The position numbers and the translations under genes were made by a program. The notes under the pieces are model-generated. The model ran no database searches and was not told the DNA's origin. It saw only the letters and a list, made by a program, of their open reading frames with translations. Positions 44,824 through 52,256 of a stretch of 62,770 nt of DNA are shown in pieces. This DNA comes from a virus: IMG/VR virus record IMGVR_UViG_3300028423_000363, positions 1 through 62,770 of that record. The stretch is one strand, 5' to 3'. Position 1 is the first letter of the stretch. The number at the start of each line of letters is the position of its first letter.

Positions 44824-45032
44824 AATATTTGTTTTGGAGAGACTACTAAGTCTGTCATTGATTTATTAAATATAGTATGTTCGCCTTGAATGTCTATAAA
44901 CTCTTCGATGTCTGAGTCTAAGATTTTACCAACAAACATATTTTGTTCGAAGTCATAAATAGACTCCATTAAGACAAACCCTTCTTCGTCTTGGTAGATA
45001 TGTAACTTGTTTTTTGAATATAAATCTATCAT
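44808..45032 (-). CDS. Small acidic protein, unknown function
   Basis: 74 residues (MIDLYSKNKLHIYQDEEGFV, EEFIDIQGEHTIFNKSMTDL). No family recognised. It overlaps the following membrane gene and abuts the HTH gene by 1 base, so it is translationally coupled in the operon. Confidence 0.6.
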   Translation of the reverse strand: MIDLYSKNKLHIYQDEEGFVLMESIYDFEQNMFVGKILDSDIEEFIDIQGEHTIFNKSMTDLVVSPKQILCLYY

Positions 45033-45208
45033 TATACGTTTATGTTTTTAAGTGCCTTTTGAATATCTTCGTCAATCCAAAGATTATGTATTACGTGTAT
45101 ATTTATACCTGTTTCATTTATGATATCTTTTTTCTTTAAAATACCTTTATTAAAACATTCGATTAATGATTTTTTTCTTGATTTTCTAAGTTGTTGTGCT
45201 GAAGTCAT
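45032..45208 (-). CDS. Small helix-turn-helix protein
   Basis: 58 residues, missed by length cut-off: MTSAQQLRKSRKKSLIECFN, then KGILKKKDIINETGINIHVI, whose GxxKxxIxxxTGxxxxxI pattern reads as a helix-turn-helix. First gene of the minus operon, directly divergent from the 307-residue gene. A regulator of the divergent region is plausible. Confidence 0.55.
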   Translation of the reverse strand: MTSAQQLRKSRKKSLIECFNKGILKKKDIINETGINIHVIHNLWIDEDIQKALKNINV

Positions 45209-45228
45209 ATTATTTCTTTTTAATTATG

Positions 45229-45236
45229 CAAATATA
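45229..45236 (-). promoter_or_regulatory. -7 box TATATTTG (minus)
   Basis: The minus strand reads CTTATATTTGCATAATT, about 25 bases upstream of the HTH gene at 45208. Confidence 0.55.
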
Positions 45237-45259
45237 AGTAAAAATTATTTAACACACAT

Positions 45260-45292
45260 TGTTTTTATGATGTTTGTTTTTTGTATATTTGT
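45260..45292 (+). promoter_or_regulatory. Bacteroidota promoter TTG-N22-TATATTTG
   Basis: TTG (45260-45262), 22 bases, TATATTTG (45285-45292), then the ATG at 45307. It forms a divergent pair with the minus box at 45229-45236 across a 98-bp region. Confidence 0.6.
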
Positions 45293-45306
45293 AAAAATTA
45301 ATAATT

Positions 45307-46230
45307 ATGAAAGAAGATTTAAAAATTATACACGATTTAGCTAAAAAATATAAAATAACAATATACAAGGAGTATATAAAAGAAAACCAAGAGTACGACA
45401 ATGTTTATATACCTGTTTTTAGATTGAAAAATGTGTGTGATGATAATTATCTTAAAAATGTTTTAAATATTAACCTAAATCAAAATGAAATCTTAGCTGC
45501 GAGGATCTATAAGGAAAAATTCAATGTCATTGACGCAAAGCCTTTCTTTTTTAGGTATTCTAAGAGAAATGGAACTTCTAACGACTTGTCTAAGATAATA
45601 AACAATAACAAGAAAGCTATATCAAAATTAGTTTTAATGACTTCTTTTTTGAATAAAGACAAAAGTGATGATGTTTTTGATAAATATTTCAATACTGTAT
45701 GTGATTTACTTTATGATTTTAATGGCTATGAAATAGATAGAGAGATGTTGGCTGACCTTACTATAAAAGGGAGGAATATGTCAGAAAAAGATATAGTGTT
45801 TCAACAGAAAAAGTTTAAATTTGTAAATGGTTTTGACAAAGCACCTAAAAAAGTAAAAATGAAAATAGTTAATCAAGGATTATACTGGGATGATTATGAC
45901 GAAATACATTCTAGAATAAAGAAAGCAATATATTATCTTTTAGAAACAGATGAGTTTATTCACTCTGGAAATATATCTAAAATAGCAAAAGTAAAAACAA
46001 AAGATGCTATGAAATATAGAAGCGTATTTAAAGATTTAATAGATGCTCACAATAAATCAAAATACGAAACTGATAACTACAAGAAATATATTAACAACGC
46101 TACTAAGAAAATAATAAATTCTACTATTGCTGAACTTGAAAGAGAAGGTAAAAAAACTACTAATGTAAACATTGCTAAGAAATCTAATCTTCATATTAAT
46201 ACCGTATCTAAAAATAGATGTAGATTGTAA
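45307..46230 (+). CDS. Putative regulator or replication protein with C-terminal HTH
   Basis: 307 residues, Lys/Asn-rich, no recognised N-terminal domain. The C-terminal GKKTTNVNIAKKSNLHINTV, SKNRCRL reads as a helix-turn-helix like those that close plasmid or phage initiators and regulators. A second helical stretch HSGNISKIAKVKTKDAMKY may be another HTH. It heads the rightward accessory region and is followed by a structured non-coding region that could be its target. Its role is inferred. Confidence 0.6.
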   Translation: MKEDLKIIHDLAKKYKITIYKEYIKENQEYDNVYIPVFRLKNVCDDNYLKNVLNINLNQNEILAARIYKEKFNVIDAKPFFFRYSKRNGTSNDLSKIINNNKKAISKLVLMTSFLNKDKSDDVFDKYFNTVCDLLYDFNGYEIDREMLADLTIKGRNMSEKDIVFQQKKFKFVNGFDKAPKKVKMKIVNQGLYWDDYDEIHSRIKKAIYYLLETDEFIHSGNISKIAKVKTKDAMKYRSVFKDLIDAHNKSKYETDNYKKYINNATKKIINSTIAELEREGKKTTNVNIAKKSNLHINTVSKNRCRL

Positions 46231-46242
46231 AAAAAACACACG

Positions 46243-46284
46243 GACTTATACCCTCTATAATATAAATATAATAAGGGTCATAGT
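46243..46284. repeat. Hairpin after the putative regulator
   Basis: GACTTATACCCT and AGGGTCATAGTT pair imperfectly around an AT-rich centre. No long T-run follows, so terminator function is uncertain. Confidence 0.5.
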
Positions 46285-46852
46285 TGATGTGTGAAAATTC
46301 TCAAACAGTTCACGAAATGTCCCAAGCTACAAAATGTAAAATTTTGCAGGAGAAGATTTTTGTTTTGATTAGGTTTAGAAAAAGCTCTGTATATGAGTTA
46401 GGTTTTAATAAGTTTAGTATATGAGTTAGGTTATACCCCAATACACATCAACCCTCACCCTTCCGAAAATCATTTCAAATCGCATAGGGGGGATCTTACA
46501 TTTTGCACTTCATTTTGAAACTTTTTAACCCTTTAACCTATCTTTTTATTGATATAGTCCAAACTTATAACCAATATTACTTTGATAAGGTTTGTTTATT
46601 TGTTGTTTGTGGTTGGTTTGTTGTTGTTGTTATCCCCTCACTTTAATAACCTACTTTATTTAATTGGTTTAAATTGTTTTGATGTTTACAGTTCGTGAAT
46701 TGTGATCTATTATTTAAGGGGCTTTAAAGGTGGTTTAAACGGTCCTTATATATATGTATGTCTTTTGTAATTGTGAATAGTTGAATAATAGTGTTAATTG
46801 TTAAAATTATGTTAAACTAATTTAATTGTATTGTGTAACTAAATTGTTGACT
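46283..46852. other. Non-coding region with repeats, possible origin or operator region
   Basis: No credible gene in about 670 bp. GTTGATGTGT (46283-46292) and ACACATCAAC (46443-46452) are exact inverted repeats. AAAATGTAA (46331-46339) and TTACATTTT (46497-46505) are another inverted pair. A G-run (ATAGGGGGGATC, near 46485) and several TTG-rich tracts follow. This could bind the adjacent HTH protein or carry a structured RNA. Confidence 0.45.
46389..46432 (+). repeat. 16-bp direct repeat
   Basis: GTATATGAGTTAGGTT occurs at 46389-46404 and 46417-46432, a 28-bp period. It is a possible binding site pair for the adjacent DNA-binding protein. Confidence 0.75.
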
Positions 46853-46860
46853 TATATTTG
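46831..46860 (+). promoter_or_regulatory. Bacteroidota promoter TTG-N19-TATATTTG
   Basis: TTG (46831-46833), 19 bases, TATATTTG (46853-46860). Spacing fits the -33/-7 consensus. It drives the accessory gene row starting at 46900, with a leader of about 35 bases. Confidence 0.75.
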
Positions 46861-46899
46861 TCCATGTAAACAAATTATTAATATTAAAACATTTGAATT

Positions 46900-47016
46900 A
46901 TGTCAAAGTATGTAACCTATTTAACTAGCAATGAAGTTGATGATGTCTTTAAATTTAACAACGGTATGCACATACGTTTCCCTAAAATTATGAATATGTC
47001 TGAAAAGGATGTTTAA
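46900..47016 (+). CDS. 38-residue small protein
   Basis: MSKYVTYLTSNEVDDVFKFN ... RFPKIMNMSEKDV. Preceded by the promoter above and an A-rich leader (CAAATTATTAATATTAAAAC). Short and unrecognised; it could be a leader peptide for the next gene. Confidence 0.45.
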   Translation: MSKYVTYLTSNEVDDVFKFNNGMHIRFPKIMNMSEKDV

Positions 47017-47073
47017 AATTGGTACTCAAAAAATCAAACAATTTAATAAATAATAACCTTTAAAACTAAAACT

Positions 47074-47673
47074 ATGGAAACTTTAAAAATGCCATTAAGT
47101 CAAGCAAAACAAAACACAAAACAAGCTAACAAGTCAGAAAAACAAAAGCTTAAAAAGATTAACGATCAATTAAAGCAAAGTAAATTAACTATAAAAAATA
47201 ATTGGTTAGAAGATACGCAAAGTGTATCGGCGCTGGTTAAATATGTTAGAAAAAATACTGAGATTGTTAAGCCATTAATCGACGCAATAAATAAAAAATA
47301 TGATGTTAATTTCAACGTTGGTAGCCTTAACGCTTCTGTTTTAAAGTTCGGTTACTTACATGAATTAAACCAAGTCAATTTAGATGGCGAAATCATTAAG
47401 CCTAAAAAATACTTTAATATTTCGTTCATGCTAAAATGTTTAGAACGTAAAGCAAAATTTGACTCAGACCTAGACAAATTTGCACCAGTAAGTAAAAAAG
47501 CAACTGAAAAAAATCTCTTAAGAAAATACTCGAATATTATACATAAAACGAGTTTAATTTTTGGGGATGATGTTCACACTTTTGTTGATCAACTAATTGA
47601 CCAGGATAAAACAATGCAGCAAATAGTTAACCGAGTTAAAACAGAATTTAAAACCCCACAATTAAACAAATAA
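47074..47673 (+). CDS. Unknown protein, first sizeable gene of the accessory row
   Basis: 199 residues, Lys/Asn-rich and helical (MPLSQAKQNTKQANKSEKQK; NAINKKYDVNFNVGSLNASV is part of a more conserved middle). No family recognised. It uses the local leader type (TTTAAAACTAAAACTATGG) and is followed by a structured non-coding stretch. Confidence 0.65.
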   Translation: METLKMPLSQAKQNTKQANKSEKQKLKKINDQLKQSKLTIKNNWLEDTQSVSALVKYVRKNTEIVKPLIDAINKKYDVNFNVGSLNASVLKFGYLHELNQVNLDGEIIKPKKYFNISFMLKCLERKAKFDSDLDKFAPVSKKATEKNLLRKYSNIIHKTSLIFGDDVHTFVDQLIDQDKTMQQIVNRVKTEFKTPQLNK

Positions 47674-47684
47674 ACCAACATTTT

Positions 47685-47739
47685 AGGCTTAATCAATAGC
47701 TTTAAAGCGTATTGCGTAGGTTCGCGACCTGTTAAGCCT
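47685..47739. ncRNA. Structured element, tRNA-like but too short
   Basis: AGGCTTAA (47685-47692) pairs exactly with TTAAGCCT (47732-47739). Inside are the palindrome GCTTTAAAGC and a hairpin AGGTTCGCGACCT with a T-arm-like TTCG loop. The 55-base length rules out a normal tRNA. Could be an attC-like end, an operator or part of a small RNA. Confidence 0.4.
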
Positions 47740-47785
47740 CAATAAATTATAAAAGTTTAACATCACGTTAACAATTTAACTGAAA

Positions 47786-47793
47786 TACTTTTG
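47786..47793 (+). promoter_or_regulatory. Possible -7 box TACTTTTG
   Basis: TACTTTTG fits TAnnTTTG inside the 670-bp gap 47674-48348. If active, the transcript would include the three-way junction at 48115-48170 before the 48349 gene. Confidence 0.35.
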
Positions 47794-48114
47794 TAATTTT
47801 ACCAAAACAAAACAAGATCTTTGAATTTTTAGATAGTTATAATTTTAAGTTACTTTAAAACGGTATTCAAGGCACGGCATGACCCTACTTTTTTACCAGG
47901 TTAATACAAAATTTGTTTTTTGTTTATACCTTAAAGCCTTAAGCGTTAACTATACTAATTTGCCTACACTATACACAAATAAAAAATATTAATATAGCTT
48001 TTTAAATTGCTTTATTACTTACTAGGATAAAGATTTTAAAGTACTTTTTAGGCTTTAATTATTTAATAAGCATTATTATATTAATAGATTTTACTTGTTG
48101 AATTGTAGGAGCTT

Positions 48115-48170
48115 GCATTATTATTTTGGCGGCTAAAATAGTCAAGCGTCGTTTGTTAGCGGCGTAATGC
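48115..48170 (+). ncRNA. Putative structured RNA with three-way junction
   Basis: GCATTA (48115-48120) pairs with TAATGC (48165-48170). Inside, ATTTT (48123-48127) pairs with AAAAT (48135-48139), and CGTCG (48147-48151) with CGGCG (48160-48164, one G-T pair). The sequence is locally GC-richer than its surroundings. The flanks include GTGCAAG/CTTGCAT near 48281-48306. Strand and function are inferred from the direction of flanking genes. Confidence 0.4.
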
Positions 48171-48348
48171 GTAGACCTTGTAGGCCAGGGCGGATCCGAA
48201 TTTATATTTTATATATTATAAACTAGGTAATAGGTTTACATGATCCTAAAGACAAACAAAGTCTTGAAAAATATTAACAGGTGCAAGTTATTGAGTTAGC
48301 TTGCATCATCTATTTTAAAACAAATACTAACTTTTAAAAAAAATAAAA

Positions 48349-48489
48349 ATGGAAAATCTAAAAAAACAATATCGCAAAAAATATGGTTATTCACCATCTG
48401 ATAATGAAATTTTAAATCTTTATTTTCAAGGTAACTTAAACCTAACAAACAAGCAGGAAAATGAAATAATAAAACATTTTAATCTTTAA
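48349..48489 (+). CDS. 46-residue small protein
   Basis: MENLKKQYRKKYGYSPSDNE then a helical tail (NKQENEIIKHF). It follows a 5' leader with an A-run (CTTTTAAAAAAAATAAAAAT) and precedes the next gene by 11 bases. The KKYGYSPSDxExL pattern is a recurrent small phage protein start; function unknown. Confidence 0.5.
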   Translation: MENLKKQYRKKYGYSPSDNEILNLYFQGNLNLTNKQENEIIKHFNL

Positions 48490-48500
48490 AAATAAAAAAC

Positions 48501-48860
48501 ATGAGTGAGTTAATAGACAAAATAAATCAAAAAATAGACTTGGGTGGTTTAATATCTAGAGGTAGATATTATAAAAGATTTTGTGATGACAAAAATTATG
48601 TAGATTTTTATCATAACTACAAACCAAACGAAAAAAAATTAAGAGAAAATTACATAGACTTAATAAAATACTTTTTAGAAGACAAAGAGTTAACTAAAAA
48701 TATTGAGAGTTATCTAAAGTATAAAGAACCTTATTTTAAAGAGCAAAGAAAAAAAACAACAAACAATATGTACACTTATATTGTTGTAGATGAATTGCTA
48801 ACAATTATAAGAAAATTCAAATCTAAACAGATAGATAAAAACCTAAACTTTTGTAACTAA
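48501..48860 (+). CDS. Unknown protein
   Basis: 119 residues, basic and helical (DLGGLISRGRYYKRFCDDKN; a Lys-rich C-terminus). No family recognised. Part of the small-gene row. Confidence 0.55.
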   Translation: MSELIDKINQKIDLGGLISRGRYYKRFCDDKNYVDFYHNYKPNEKKLRENYIDLIKYFLEDKELTKNIESYLKYKEPYFKEQRKKTTNNMYTYIVVDELLTIIRKFKSKQIDKNLNFCN

Positions 48861-48907
48861 AATACACTAAACAAGTTACAAAAAACAACAACTTTAAAAC
48901 TAAAATT

Positions 48908-49102
48908 ATGCATAATTCAGAAGTAAGCAAAAAAGCATTTTACAAATTGTTTGACAGCTCAGACGATTTACAATTAACAGAAAATAAAGAAACTTATATA
49001 ATGGAGAGTTATTATAATGTTGACTTAGACGTGAGCGGAGAGGCTATTTATAACCATGTCAGCTCAGTATGGCAATATTATATCGTAGATATTAACCTTT
49101 AA
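48908..49102 (+). CDS. Small acidic protein
   Basis: 64 residues (KAFYKLFDSSDDLQLTENKE; VSSVWQYYIVDINL), no family recognised. Leader TTTAAAACTAAAATTATG is nearly the same as before 47074. Confidence 0.6.
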   Translation: MHNSEVSKKAFYKLFDSSDDLQLTENKETYIMESYYNVDLDVSGEAIYNHVSSVWQYYIVDINL

Positions 49103-49114
49103 AACATTTAAGTT

Positions 49115-49375
49115 ATGAAAGTAGAATTTTATAAAATAGCAACTCACAAAGGAATTGATAAACAAGGTATTGAAAGCCCATTTAAAGAATATATTTATAA
49201 TATTAGATTGGTAGGTAAAGACTATTTTAATAAGCCATATGAGTCCGATTTTTATCAATATTGTACAGTACAAAAAAACGCAAAAGACGCTAAAAAAGAT
49301 ATTGAACAAAGATTAATTAATAACGGCGTATTTGATGCTGCACTTGATGGCCAGGATATAAACCATTTAATGTAA
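49115..49375 (+). CDS. Small protein, unknown function
   Basis: 86 residues, with an N-terminal half of beta character (EFYKIATHKGIDKQGIESPF) and a helical C-terminus (KNAKDAKKDIEQRLINNGVF). The leader is CATTTAAGTTATG. No family recognised. Confidence 0.6.
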   Translation: MKVEFYKIATHKGIDKQGIESPFKEYIYNIRLVGKDYFNKPYESDFYQYCTVQKNAKDAKKDIEQRLINNGVFDAALDGQDINHLM

Positions 49376-49397
49376 AAAAAATATTAACTTTAAAACC

Positions 49398-49408
49398 TTA
49401 GACAAATG
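49398..49408 (+). promoter_or_regulatory. Recurrent translation leader TTAGACAAATG
   Basis: This exact 11-mer containing the start codon recurs at 51145-51155, 51953-51963 and 52249-52259, with CTAGACAAATG at 51425-51435, always at an ATG and usually after TTTAAAA/CC or ATC. Related forms (CTAAAACAAATG, CATAAAACAAATG, CTAAAACAATG) precede other genes in this row. It appears to be the local ribosome-binding signal, which lacks a Shine-Dalgarno core. Confidence 0.6.
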
Positions 49409-49582
49409 ACAATTTACGATTTCAACCAGTATGATAATGACGTTGTAGAATATTTCAGAGAAAATTATCCTGACTGGGATAATGTTAAAAAACAAGACTT
49501 GCAAATTTGCTGCAATGGTACTCTTTTTGTGGGTAATACAGAATTTAAAACACCTATCAAACTCAGTGATTACGAAATTTAA
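49406..49582 (+). CDS. 58-residue small protein
   Basis: MTIYDFNQYDNDVVEYFREN, YPDWDNVKKQDLQICCNGTL, then a beta-like tail. It carries the recurrent leader and ends 13 bases before the next gene. No family recognised. Confidence 0.5.
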   Translation: MTIYDFNQYDNDVVEYFRENYPDWDNVKKQDLQICCNGTLFVGNTEFKTPIKLSDYEI

Positions 49583-49595
49583 AACCTAAAACAAA

Positions 49596-49823
49596 ATGGA
49601 AATAACAAAATGCACACATGTAACAGCTACAGAAAAGAAACATTTAAAAGCATTTTTAAATAGCGGAAAAACAGACGCAAAAATAAATAGAAAATTTTAT
49701 TCTATTATCTCAGGAACACCTCAAGCAGATAAATTTCTATATAAAATTAGAATAACCACACCAATGAAGGATGATTATGGCAATAAGAAATTAGACACGC
49801 AAACAATAGAAGTTTTAAATTAA
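49596..49823 (+). CDS. Small basic protein
   Basis: 75 residues (CTHVTATEKKHLKAFLNSGK; NKKLDTQTIEVLN), no family recognised. It follows leader CCTAAAACAAAATGG. Confidence 0.55.
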   Translation: MEITKCTHVTATEKKHLKAFLNSGKTDAKINRKFYSIISGTPQADKFLYKIRITTPMKDDYGNKKLDTQTIEVLN

Positions 49824-49836
49824 AAACATAAAACAA

Positions 49837-50055
49837 ATGAAAATGAATACTGAAAAAATAATTTACAATAATTTAAGCATAAGAAAAATCATATATCGTT
49901 TACCTATAAACATGAGTAAAATACATAAAAAAAGATACATAAATAATTGCATTGAAGTTTATAAAAATGAATCTAAAAATTTTAATTTAGACTTATGTCA
50001 ATCATTAAGAAACGAGAATTTTAATTTAATTAAAAATTATTTATATAATAAATAA
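49837..50055 (+). CDS. Small protein, unknown function
   Basis: 72 residues, Asn/Lys-rich and helical (YRLPINMSKIHKKRYINNCI). Start codon ATG 49837; an ATG lies 2 codons downstream. No family recognised. Confidence 0.5.
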   Translation: MKMNTEKIIYNNLSIRKIIYRLPINMSKIHKKRYINNCIEVYKNESKNFNLDLCQSLRNENFNLIKNYLYNK

Positions 50056-50067
50056 AAACCTAAAACA

Positions 50068-50229
50068 ATGAGCAAACGAAAAAGAATAATAAAGACATTT
50101 AAAAGCCACAATAATAAAATGATGGCTTTGACAAAAAAAATAAACGACCGACGCAAATTGCTAACAAAACAAGAGCAAGTAAAGTTTAATATAAAACTAG
50201 AGTTTAAACACCCTGAAATATTTTCGTAA
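50068..50229 (+). CDS. 53-residue basic protein
   Basis: MSKRKRIIKTFKSHNNKMMA, LTKKINDRRKLLTKQEQVKF. Highly basic. It ends inside the start codon of the next gene (TAATG). Length below the usual cut-off; context supports it. Confidence 0.5.
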   Translation: MSKRKRIIKTFKSHNNKMMALTKKINDRRKLLTKQEQVKFNIKLEFKHPEIFS

Positions 50230-50441
50230 TGAAACCAGAAGAAAAAGATTTATTTTTTAATCAAGAACAATTACCTCAAAACGTAAAGCAAATAGTTTTC
50301 GAAATGAGTGAAGTAGAAATTAACGAGGGATTTGATTATAAAAAATGTAACAAATATCAATCACAACTAGAAAAACTAGGCTACACTTTTGACTATGAAC
50401 TAGACGCAACGCCTTACAATTTACAAAAAATAAAACAATGA
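50229..50441 (+). CDS. Small acidic protein
   Basis: 70 residues (MKPEEKDLFFNQEQLPQNVK; LEKLGYTFDYELDATPYNLQ), no family recognised. The stop overlaps the next start (ATGA). Confidence 0.55.
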   Translation: MKPEEKDLFFNQEQLPQNVKQIVFEMSEVEINEGFDYKKCNKYQSQLEKLGYTFDYELDATPYNLQKIKQ

Positions 50442-50533
50442 AACCAGTAACAAAAACACTTAACACAGGTTTAAAAGTAACACAAACCTACTGCAAGAAG
50501 AAACAAACCGTAATAATAACCGTAAATAAATAA
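50438..50533 (+). CDS. 31-residue micro-protein
   Basis: MKPVTKTLNTGLKVTQTYCK, KKQTVIITVNK. Overlaps the stop of the previous gene and ends 4 bases before the next start, consistent with a real tiny gene in a compact operon, though unproven. Confidence 0.35.
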   Translation: MKPVTKTLNTGLKVTQTYCKKKQTVIITVNK

Positions 50534-50537
50534 ACAA

Positions 50538-50885
50538 ATGGAAACTTTTTTAAACACACTACACACAGACATAGACTTAACTTACATCTATAATCAAGAC
50601 ATGACCTTCGAAGAGTTTGAAGAGGCTGTCACAGAATACATAAGAGGTGAAGAAATTATATATTATTATAAAGCTATGGAGTTATTGCAAGAGCACGACC
50701 CAAGCCTTAATCATAGCTTAGAATTAGCCAACGAATTAGGTTACACAACGGACAATATAAATAGTGAATTGTTAGCAACCTTATTATATCAAGACATATT
50801 ACAAGATGAATGGTTTGAAATAAGAGACGAAGTACAAGAAAAGTTTGAAGAACTTGAAGAAGAAGAACTAAACGAAACATTTTAA
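50538..50885 (+). CDS. Acidic helical protein, unknown function
   Basis: 115 residues, Glu-rich with DMTFEEFEEAVTEYIRGEEI and ELANELGYTTDNINSELLAT. Predicted entirely helical, possibly a DNA mimic or anti-host protein by charge alone; no family recognised. Confidence 0.55.
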   Translation: METFLNTLHTDIDLTYIYNQDMTFEEFEEAVTEYIRGEEIIYYYKAMELLQEHDPSLNHSLELANELGYTTDNINSELLATLLYQDILQDEWFEIRDEVQEKFEELEEEELNETF

Positions 50886-50896
50886 AAGACAAGACA

Positions 50897-51148
50897 ATGA
50901 AAACATTTGAATTACAACCACTAAAAAGAAAATCCTTTTATGGCAAAGCTCAAGTATTACAAACGCCTGAAGGACATTTATACTTAGACAGCTACAACAC
51001 TAGAGTAGCAACCTACACAAAGGAAGGACATTTCGAGGTAACAAAAGACGAAAGCCTTTTAACTAATACAACACTTCGACATATAAGAGCTTTTCAGAAC
51101 TATGTAGGACTAAAACCACAAACAAAACAAGAACTTTTAAAATCTTAG
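50897..51148 (+). CDS. Small conserved phage protein (possibly DUF8033-like)
   Basis: 83 residues. KRKSFYGKAQVLQTPEGHLY, LDSYNTRVATYTKEGHFEV and NTTLRHIRAFQNYVG follow the pattern of a small phage/plasmid family (FYGKAxVxE ... SYxTxV ... TTLRHIxEF). Function unknown. The leader is GACAAGACAATG. Confidence 0.6.
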   Translation: MKTFELQPLKRKSFYGKAQVLQTPEGHLYLDSYNTRVATYTKEGHFEVTKDESLLTNTTLRHIRAFQNYVGLKPQTKQELLKS

Positions 51149-51152
51149 ACAA

Positions 51153-51395
51153 ATGACAATACAATTAGCAAAAACAAACAAAGAAACAATAGGAGTTTAT
51201 AGAGACCACTCCGAAAAAATAGGACATATAAAGCCTAGCGATGTTGCTCAGGCTTTTGATTGGAATGGTGCAGACGTACTCAACTTCTTTGCCGAAACAT
51301 TAGTTGAATGTAACTACCATACAGAAGCTATACAAATAAAAGAAATGATAAAGTTAAATAACAAAACACAATTTGATTTTAGACCATCACTTTAA
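51153..51395 (+). CDS. Small protein, unknown function
   Basis: 80 residues (VYRDHSEKIGHIKPSDVAQA, FDWNGADVLNFFAETLVECN), helical; no family recognised. Recurrent leader TTAGACAAATG. Confidence 0.6.
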   Translation: MTIQLAKTNKETIGVYRDHSEKIGHIKPSDVAQAFDWNGADVLNFFAETLVECNYHTEAIQIKEMIKLNNKTQFDFRPSL

Positions 51396-51432
51396 ACTTA
51401 AACATTTTAACATAAACTAAAAACCTAGACAA

Positions 51433-51942
51433 ATGAAAAAATTATTTTTAATCTCAGTAATATTAATTACTGCAATCGCAAAAGGACAAACACAAACCAA
51501 CAGACTAGATTTAATCTTACTACAAGATATTAAACTAGCTATGCAAGGACACGAAAAAACTAGTAAAGATAGTTTTACTACAGATATTAGACTTTCTGCA
51601 AGGCTAAACAGTACACAAAATTACACAGGTCATTGGTTCTTAGCTCCAGAGATAGAATACGCAGATCTCAACATTAGATTTATTAGATATAGCGCAAACA
51701 TAGGTTATAAGTTTAATAGATTTCATGATGAAATATCTTTAAGTATATCAGGTGGTTATGGTTTAATTGATAGAGAGGGACAAGCTTATCAATCAATAGG
51801 TATAGATGTTTTCTTAGAATACGAAATAACTAAACGATTATCTTTAACATTAAATAACCAAACACTAGAGAGAAAAGATGTTAAGAGTAAAGACATTGTT
51901 AATTCTTTTTTCTTAGGTGTAAACATTAAACTATTCAATTAA
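51433..51942 (+). CDS. Secreted outer-membrane beta-barrel-like protein
   Basis: 169 residues. A clear signal peptide is present (MKKLFLISVILITAIAKGQ, cleavage near Ala15-Gly18). The mature part has alternating strands typical of small OMP beta-barrels: TDIRLSARLNSTQNYTGHWF, LNIRFIRYSANIGYKFNRF, SLSISGGYGLI, KRLSLTLNNQTLE and a C-terminal SFFLGVNIKLFN ending in a Phe-rich strand. A phage-encoded outer-membrane protein could block receptors or adsorption of other phages. Not a lipoprotein (no lipobox Cys). Confidence 0.75.
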   Translation: MKKLFLISVILITAIAKGQTQTNRLDLILLQDIKLAMQGHEKTSKDSFTTDIRLSARLNSTQNYTGHWFLAPEIEYADLNIRFIRYSANIGYKFNRFHDEISLSISGGYGLIDREGQAYQSIGIDVFLEYEITKRLSLTLNNQTLERKDVKSKDIVNSFFLGVNIKLFN

Positions 51943-51960
51943 TAATTAAATCTTAGACAA

Positions 51961-52245
51961 ATGGCAATTTTAGAATTAAACAAAGAACAATTAAACAACT
52001 ACTTAGAGAAATTAGTATTAACAAGATTCGAATATCTACATAACTTAGAAAGTTTTATATCTGAAGATATAGGTCTAAGTATAAAGTTACAAAGAAAAGA
52101 AGCAGACCTTGACACTTTAAGTGACTTTTGCTTAATAGGTAATATTAATATAAATGGTGCTGACTTAGCTTTTATAGATATATACTACTTGATAGATAAT
52201 AAATTAAACTATTTAATTACAGAAGTAAACGTAGAATATACTTAA
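51961..52245 (+). CDS. Small protein, unknown function
   Basis: 94 residues, with an alpha-helical start (MAILELNKEQLNNYLEKLVL) and a beta-like C-terminus (INGADLAFIDIYYLIDNKLN). No family recognised. Recurrent leader TTAGACAAATG. Confidence 0.6.
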   Translation: MAILELNKEQLNNYLEKLVLTRFEYLHNLESFISEDIGLSIKLQRKEADLDTLSDFCLIGNININGADLAFIDIYYLIDNKLNYLITEVNVEYT

Positions 52246-52256
52246 ATCTTAGACAA

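Noticed and set aside
46283-46852. Short frames in the repeat-rich gap as genes
   Set aside because: No leader or promoter and composition unlike the neighbouring genes.
47685-47739. A tRNA candidate (acceptor-like stem and TTCG loop)
   Set aside because: Only 55 bases, no anticodon arm, no CCA or usual loops.
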